In this document: one piece after another, positions 61,529 to 64,000 of the stretch | Layout of the letters: the number at the start of each line of letters is the position of its first letter | How positions within the stretch are numbered: position 1 is the stretch's first letter | Assembly (NCBI RefSeq): GCF_003339585.1 | Contig: NZ_QPKF01000004.1 | Coordinates: forward strand, 62,001 to 126,000 | DNA length: 64,000 bases | Source of the DNA: Exiguobacterium sp. RIT594 | GTDB lineage: Bacteria; Bacillota; Bacilli; Exiguobacteriales; Exiguobacteriaceae | Reading direction: 5' to 3' | Position numbers and translations under genes: made by a program | The notes under the pieces: model-generated | Told to the model about the DNA's origin: nothing | What the model saw: only the letters and a program-made list of their open reading frames with translations | Databases searched by the model: none

Positions 61529-62295
61529 TTCATTTGGAACGATCGGATCACGTCGCCATCATCCGGATTGACCGGCCGGAACGGATGAACTGTTTTGATT
61601 ATCCGACGCTCGTCGAGCTGCAACAGCTGGTCACGACCGTCCGTCACGATCCGACCATCCGGATTGTCATCTTTACCGGAACAGGGAAGGCGTTCAGCGC
61701 CGGCGCTGACTTGAAGGAACGGGTGACATTAAACGAAACGGAAGTCCGGCGCAACGTCGAAGCCATTCGTGACGTCTTCACCGACATCGCCAATTTGCCG
61801 CAACCGACGATCGCGGCCGTCAATGGTCATGCGCTCGGGGGCGGCTTCGAATGGATGCTCGCCTGTGATTTCCGGATGATCGTCAAAGGAGCACTGGTCG
61901 GATTGACAGAAACCAGTTTCGGCATCATTCCCGGTGCCGGCGGGACACAACGGTTGCCACGGTTGATTGGAGAGACTCGGGCGAAGGAATTGATTTTCAC
62001 TGCTAAGAAAATTGATGCACAGACCGCTGAACAGTACGGAATCGTCTCGCGGGTCGTCGCAACAGGGGAAGAATTGATGGAAGTTTGTCTTTCGTTTGCG
62101 GATGAGATGTTACAAAACGGACCGGTCGCCATCCGCCAGGCAAAAATGGCGATTGATCAAGGACTGGATCATACGCTCGCGGAAGGCTTGGGAATTGAGA
62201 CAACAGCTTATGAAGTGGTCATCCCGACGGAAGACCGGCTGGAGGCGTTACGTGCCTTCGCTGAAAAACGGACACCGCAGTTTCAAGGGAAATGA
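61525..62295 (+). CDS. Enoyl-CoA hydratase/isomerase (second, PaaG-like by position)
   Basis: A 256-residue crotonase-fold protein. It has KAFSAGADLKERV, GGGFEWMLACDF (first glutamate) and LTETSFGIIPGAGGTQ (second glutamate), so both hydratase residues appear present. By position it may isomerise the epoxide to the oxepin (PaaG role), although that role usually goes with changes in the active site. It overlaps the thiolase gene by four bases and is the last enzyme gene before paaX. Confidence 0.82.
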   Translation: MIHLERSDHVAIIRIDRPERMNCFDYPTLVELQQLVTTVRHDPTIRIVIFTGTGKAFSAGADLKERVTLNETEVRRNVEAIRDVFTDIANLPQPTIAAVNGHALGGGFEWMLACDFRMIVKGALVGLTETSFGIIPGAGGTQRLPRLIGETRAKELIFTAKKIDAQTAEQYGIVSRVVATGEELMEVCLSFADEMLQNGPVAIRQAKMAIDQGLDHTLAEGLGIETTAYEVVIPTEDRLEALRAFAEKRTPQFQGK

Positions 62296-62371
62296 GGATG
62301 GTCGTCTTCTGAAATAACACGTATACTAACGGTACACAAAAAAACGTTATATTAAAGAGAGAGTGAATGAC

Positions 62372-63256
62372 ATGAGTGCGAATACACAATCGATGATTTT
62401 TACAGTATACGGAGATTACATCCGCCATTACGGCAATCAAATCTGGGTCGGCAGTCTGATTCGCCTGCTGAAAGAATTTGGTCATAATGAACAGGCCGTC
62501 CGGGTTGCCGTTTCCCGGATGGTCAAACAAGGCTGGCTGACATCGCAAAAACAAGGGACAAAAAGTTTTTATTCGTTGACCCCGCGCGGCGTTGAGCGGA
62601 TGGAAGAAGCCGCGCGACGGATCTATAAATCGACGCCTCATGTCTGGGACGGGAAATGGCGGACCTTGATGTATACGATTCCGGAAGACAAACGGCAAAT
62701 CCGCGATGAATTACGAAAAGAGTTGTCGTGGAGCGGTTTCGGGAATTTATCGAACGGGGTCTGGATTTCACCGAACCCGCTCGAAAAAGAAGCGGAACGA
62801 TTGATTGACGCCTACGGTATCACCGAGTATGTCGATTTTTTCGTCGGCGAATATCATGGACCGCAACCGGATCAATCGCTGGTCGAACGCGCTTTCCCAC
62901 TGGATGAGTTGCAAGAACGGTATGAACGGTTCATCGCCGAATACAGCCGGCGTTATATCGTCCATCAAAGCCGGATTCAGCTTGGCGAGATGGATGAGGA
63001 GCAGTGTTTTGTCGAACGGACGACCCTTGTTCATGAATACCGCAAGTTTTTGTTTACCGATCCCGGTCTGCCGCAAGAGTTGTTGCCGGATGAGTGGAGC
63101 GGTCATCATGCCGCCTTACTGTTTGAACAATACTACCGGTTGCTCGCGGAACCGGCGAGCCGGTTTTTTGAATCGATCTTTCGTGAAACGCATGATGTGA
63201 CGCAAAAAAGTGCCGATTATGATGCTTCGCAACATCCCTTGTTCGCAGAACGCTAA
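62372..63256 (+). CDS. paaX: Phenylacetate operon repressor PaaX
   Basis: A 294-residue PaaX-family GntR-like regulator with a winged helix (NEQAVRVAVSRMVKQGWLTS, residues about 41-60), then TPRGVERMEEAARRIYKS and the WDGKWRTLMYTIPEDKRQIR segment diagnostic of PaaX. It represses the paa genes and is released by phenylacetyl-CoA. A 76-base gap with a TATACT -10-like box (62322-62327) separates it from the hydratase gene, so it may have its own promoter. The ATG at 62372 follows GAGAGAG. A GTG at 62363 is also in frame. Confidence 0.92.
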   Translation: MSANTQSMIFTVYGDYIRHYGNQIWVGSLIRLLKEFGHNEQAVRVAVSRMVKQGWLTSQKQGTKSFYSLTPRGVERMEEAARRIYKSTPHVWDGKWRTLMYTIPEDKRQIRDELRKELSWSGFGNLSNGVWISPNPLEKEAERLIDAYGITEYVDFFVGEYHGPQPDQSLVERAFPLDELQERYERFIAEYSRRYIVHQSRIQLGEMDEEQCFVERTTLVHEYRKFLFTDPGLPQELLPDEWSGHHAALLFEQYYRLLAEPASRFFESIFRETHDVTQKSADYDASQHPLFAER

Positions 63257-63257
63257 A

Positions 63258-63300
63258 ACAAAAACGCTCATCCCGAAGAAACGAGATGAGCGTTTTCGTG
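63258..63300. terminator. Bidirectional terminator between paaX and the paaY-like gene
   Basis: AAAACGCTCATC and GATGAGCGTTTT form a perfect 12-base stem around a 12-base loop, with A and T runs on both sides. Confidence 0.88.
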
Positions 63301-63307
63301 CCGATCG

Positions 63308-63826
63308 TCAATTGTCAGCAAGCTGTTTTCGGAAGGCATACCCTTTATCGACATACGAATCGATCGATTCCTGAATCATCTCAAGATCGGCTGCCGTGAG
63401 TTCACGTACGACTTTACCCGGTGACCCGATGATGAGCGAACGAGGCGGGAATTTTTTGCCGGACGGGATTAAGGTGTTGGCACCGATGATACATTCTTCC
63501 CCGATTTCAGCATGATCGAGGACGGTTGCTCCCATTCCGACAATCGAGCGCCGACCGATTTTGCAACCGTGCAAGATGGCATTGTGACCGACCGTCACTT
63601 CATCTTCGACAATGACCGGTGCACCCTCATAAAGATGGATGGTCGCATTGTCCTGGATACTGCAACGTTTGCCGATCGTAATCGGTCCTTCATCGCCGCG
63701 CAGGACGGCATTGAACCAAATCGTCGATTCTTCGCCGACGATTACGTCACCAATCAAAAAAGCACCGGGGGCGACAAAAACATGTGTGGCTAGCTTTGGT
63801 GAAACATCGCGGTACGGAATATTCAT
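63308..63826 (-). CDS. paaY: Gamma-carbonic anhydrase-like hexapeptide protein (PaaY-like)
   Basis: A 172-residue left-handed beta-helix protein with hexapeptide repeats (VIVGEESTIWFNAVLRGDEG, VEDEVTVGHNAILHGCKIG) and the three histidine-type metal-binding positions (H in IHLY and GHNAILH). PaaY relatives are thioesterases that remove dead-end CoA esters in phenylacetate degradation. Other members (YtoA-like) are general gamma-carbonic anhydrase-like proteins. Its position opposite paaX favours the PaaY role. AAAGAGGCG precedes the ATG at 63826. Confidence 0.8.
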   Translation of the reverse strand: MNIPYRDVSPKLATHVFVAPGAFLIGDVIVGEESTIWFNAVLRGDEGPITIGKRCSIQDNATIHLYEGAPVIVEDEVTVGHNAILHGCKIGRRSIVGMGATVLDHAEIGEECIIGANTLIPSGKKFPPRSLIIGSPGKVVRELTAADLEMIQESIDSYVDKGYAFRKQLADN

Positions 63827-63908
63827 AAGGACGCCTCTTTTCTAAAAATGAATTAAAATTCAGTCCTACTTAGTATACCATTCTTAACAACGGAAACGGA
63901 GGGAGACC

Positions 63909-64000
63909 ATGTCTCGTCTATGTACCACATTACAGATTGATGTGCCGATCATTCAAGGGGGTATGGGGAACATCAGCCATGCCGAACTGACGGCGGCGGT
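63909..64000 (+). CDS. Probable nitronate monooxygenase/FabK-like enzyme, 3' end outside the window
   Basis: The ATG at 63909 follows GGAGGGAG. The visible 30 residues include VPIIQGGMGNISHAELTAAV, the typical opening of the FMN-binding nitronate monooxygenase/FabK family (PIIQGGM motif). The gene continues past the right edge. Whether it oxidises nitronates or reduces enoyl-ACP cannot be told from this part. Confidence 0.7.
   Translation, partial: MSRLCTTLQIDVPIIQGGMGNISHAELTAA

Noticed and set aside
1-64000. CRISPR arrays, insertion sequences, prophage genes, tRNA or rRNA genes
   Set aside because: No regular short repeats, transposase or integrase-type proteins, phage structural genes or RNA gene signatures were seen on reading both strands. 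A covariance-model scan would be needed to exclude a small RNA.

Overview
The window looks like a chromosome segment of a low-to-moderate GC Bacillota (Bacilli) organism. Supporting signs are strong AGGAGG-type ribosome binding sites, frequent TTG/GTG starts, a stand-alone NO synthase oxygenase domain, CcpA-type cre sites, a SigD-type motility promoter, a FusB/FBP-type EF-G-binding protein and Bacillus-like yrk, gan and bkd gene orders. The combination best fits Exiguobacterium. That genus call is inference. No rRNA, tRNA, CRISPR array, insertion sequence or prophage was seen, so this appears to be ordinary chromosome rich in metabolic operons.

Bases 1-9800 hold single genes and pairs: the end of a two-rhodanese protein, a multi-helix MscS/CmpX-like channel protein, an amino acid permease, a GNAT acetyltransferase, an unannotated 30-residue membrane peptide, a translationally coupled NO synthase/Nudix pair, a YihY-type membrane protein, and a TauE exporter divergent from a LysR regulator. 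Bases 9815-14280 are a persulfide-detoxification operon: CstR-like sensor, DsrE, two rhodaneses, TusA-rhodanese, rhodanese-persulfide dioxygenase, TusA and TauE. Three copies of an ATACC-N6-GGTA palindrome lie in front of cstR, dsrE and tusA-rhodanese, and a weaker fourth copy lies before a DUF302 gene. Next comes a membrane-anchored MsrAB.

Bases 16100-31550 hold a secreted subtilase, a large orphan histidine kinase, a membrane diguanylate cyclase behind a SigD-type promoter, a FusB-like protein, a divergent TspO-like membrane protein, two stress proteins, a self-regulated MarR-MMPL exporter pair, a metallo-hydrolase, and small or unknown genes.

Bases 31675-45646 form a galactoside-utilisation region. 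A ROK regulator precedes an operon with a cre site over its promoter. The operon encodes an unknown 160-residue protein, a sugar ABC importer, GH42 beta-galactosidase, GH36 alpha-galactosidase and the complete Leloir set galK-galE-galT-galM. It could take beta- and alpha-galactosides through to UDP-glucose and glucose-1-phosphate.

Bases 45650-63830 hold an Ogt DNA repair gene, then a leftward operon (FlK-like thioesterase, leucine dehydrogenase, branched-chain 2-oxoacid dehydrogenase E1alpha, E1beta, E2, E3). Back to back with it runs a rightward phenylacetate operon: paaK, paaABCD, an EthD-like gene, hydratase, aldehyde dehydrogenase, hydroxyacyl-CoA dehydrogenase, thiolase, second hydratase and paaX, with a convergent paaY-like gene. 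Both operons make CoA thioesters that end in central metabolism. The window ends inside a probable nitronate monooxygenase gene.
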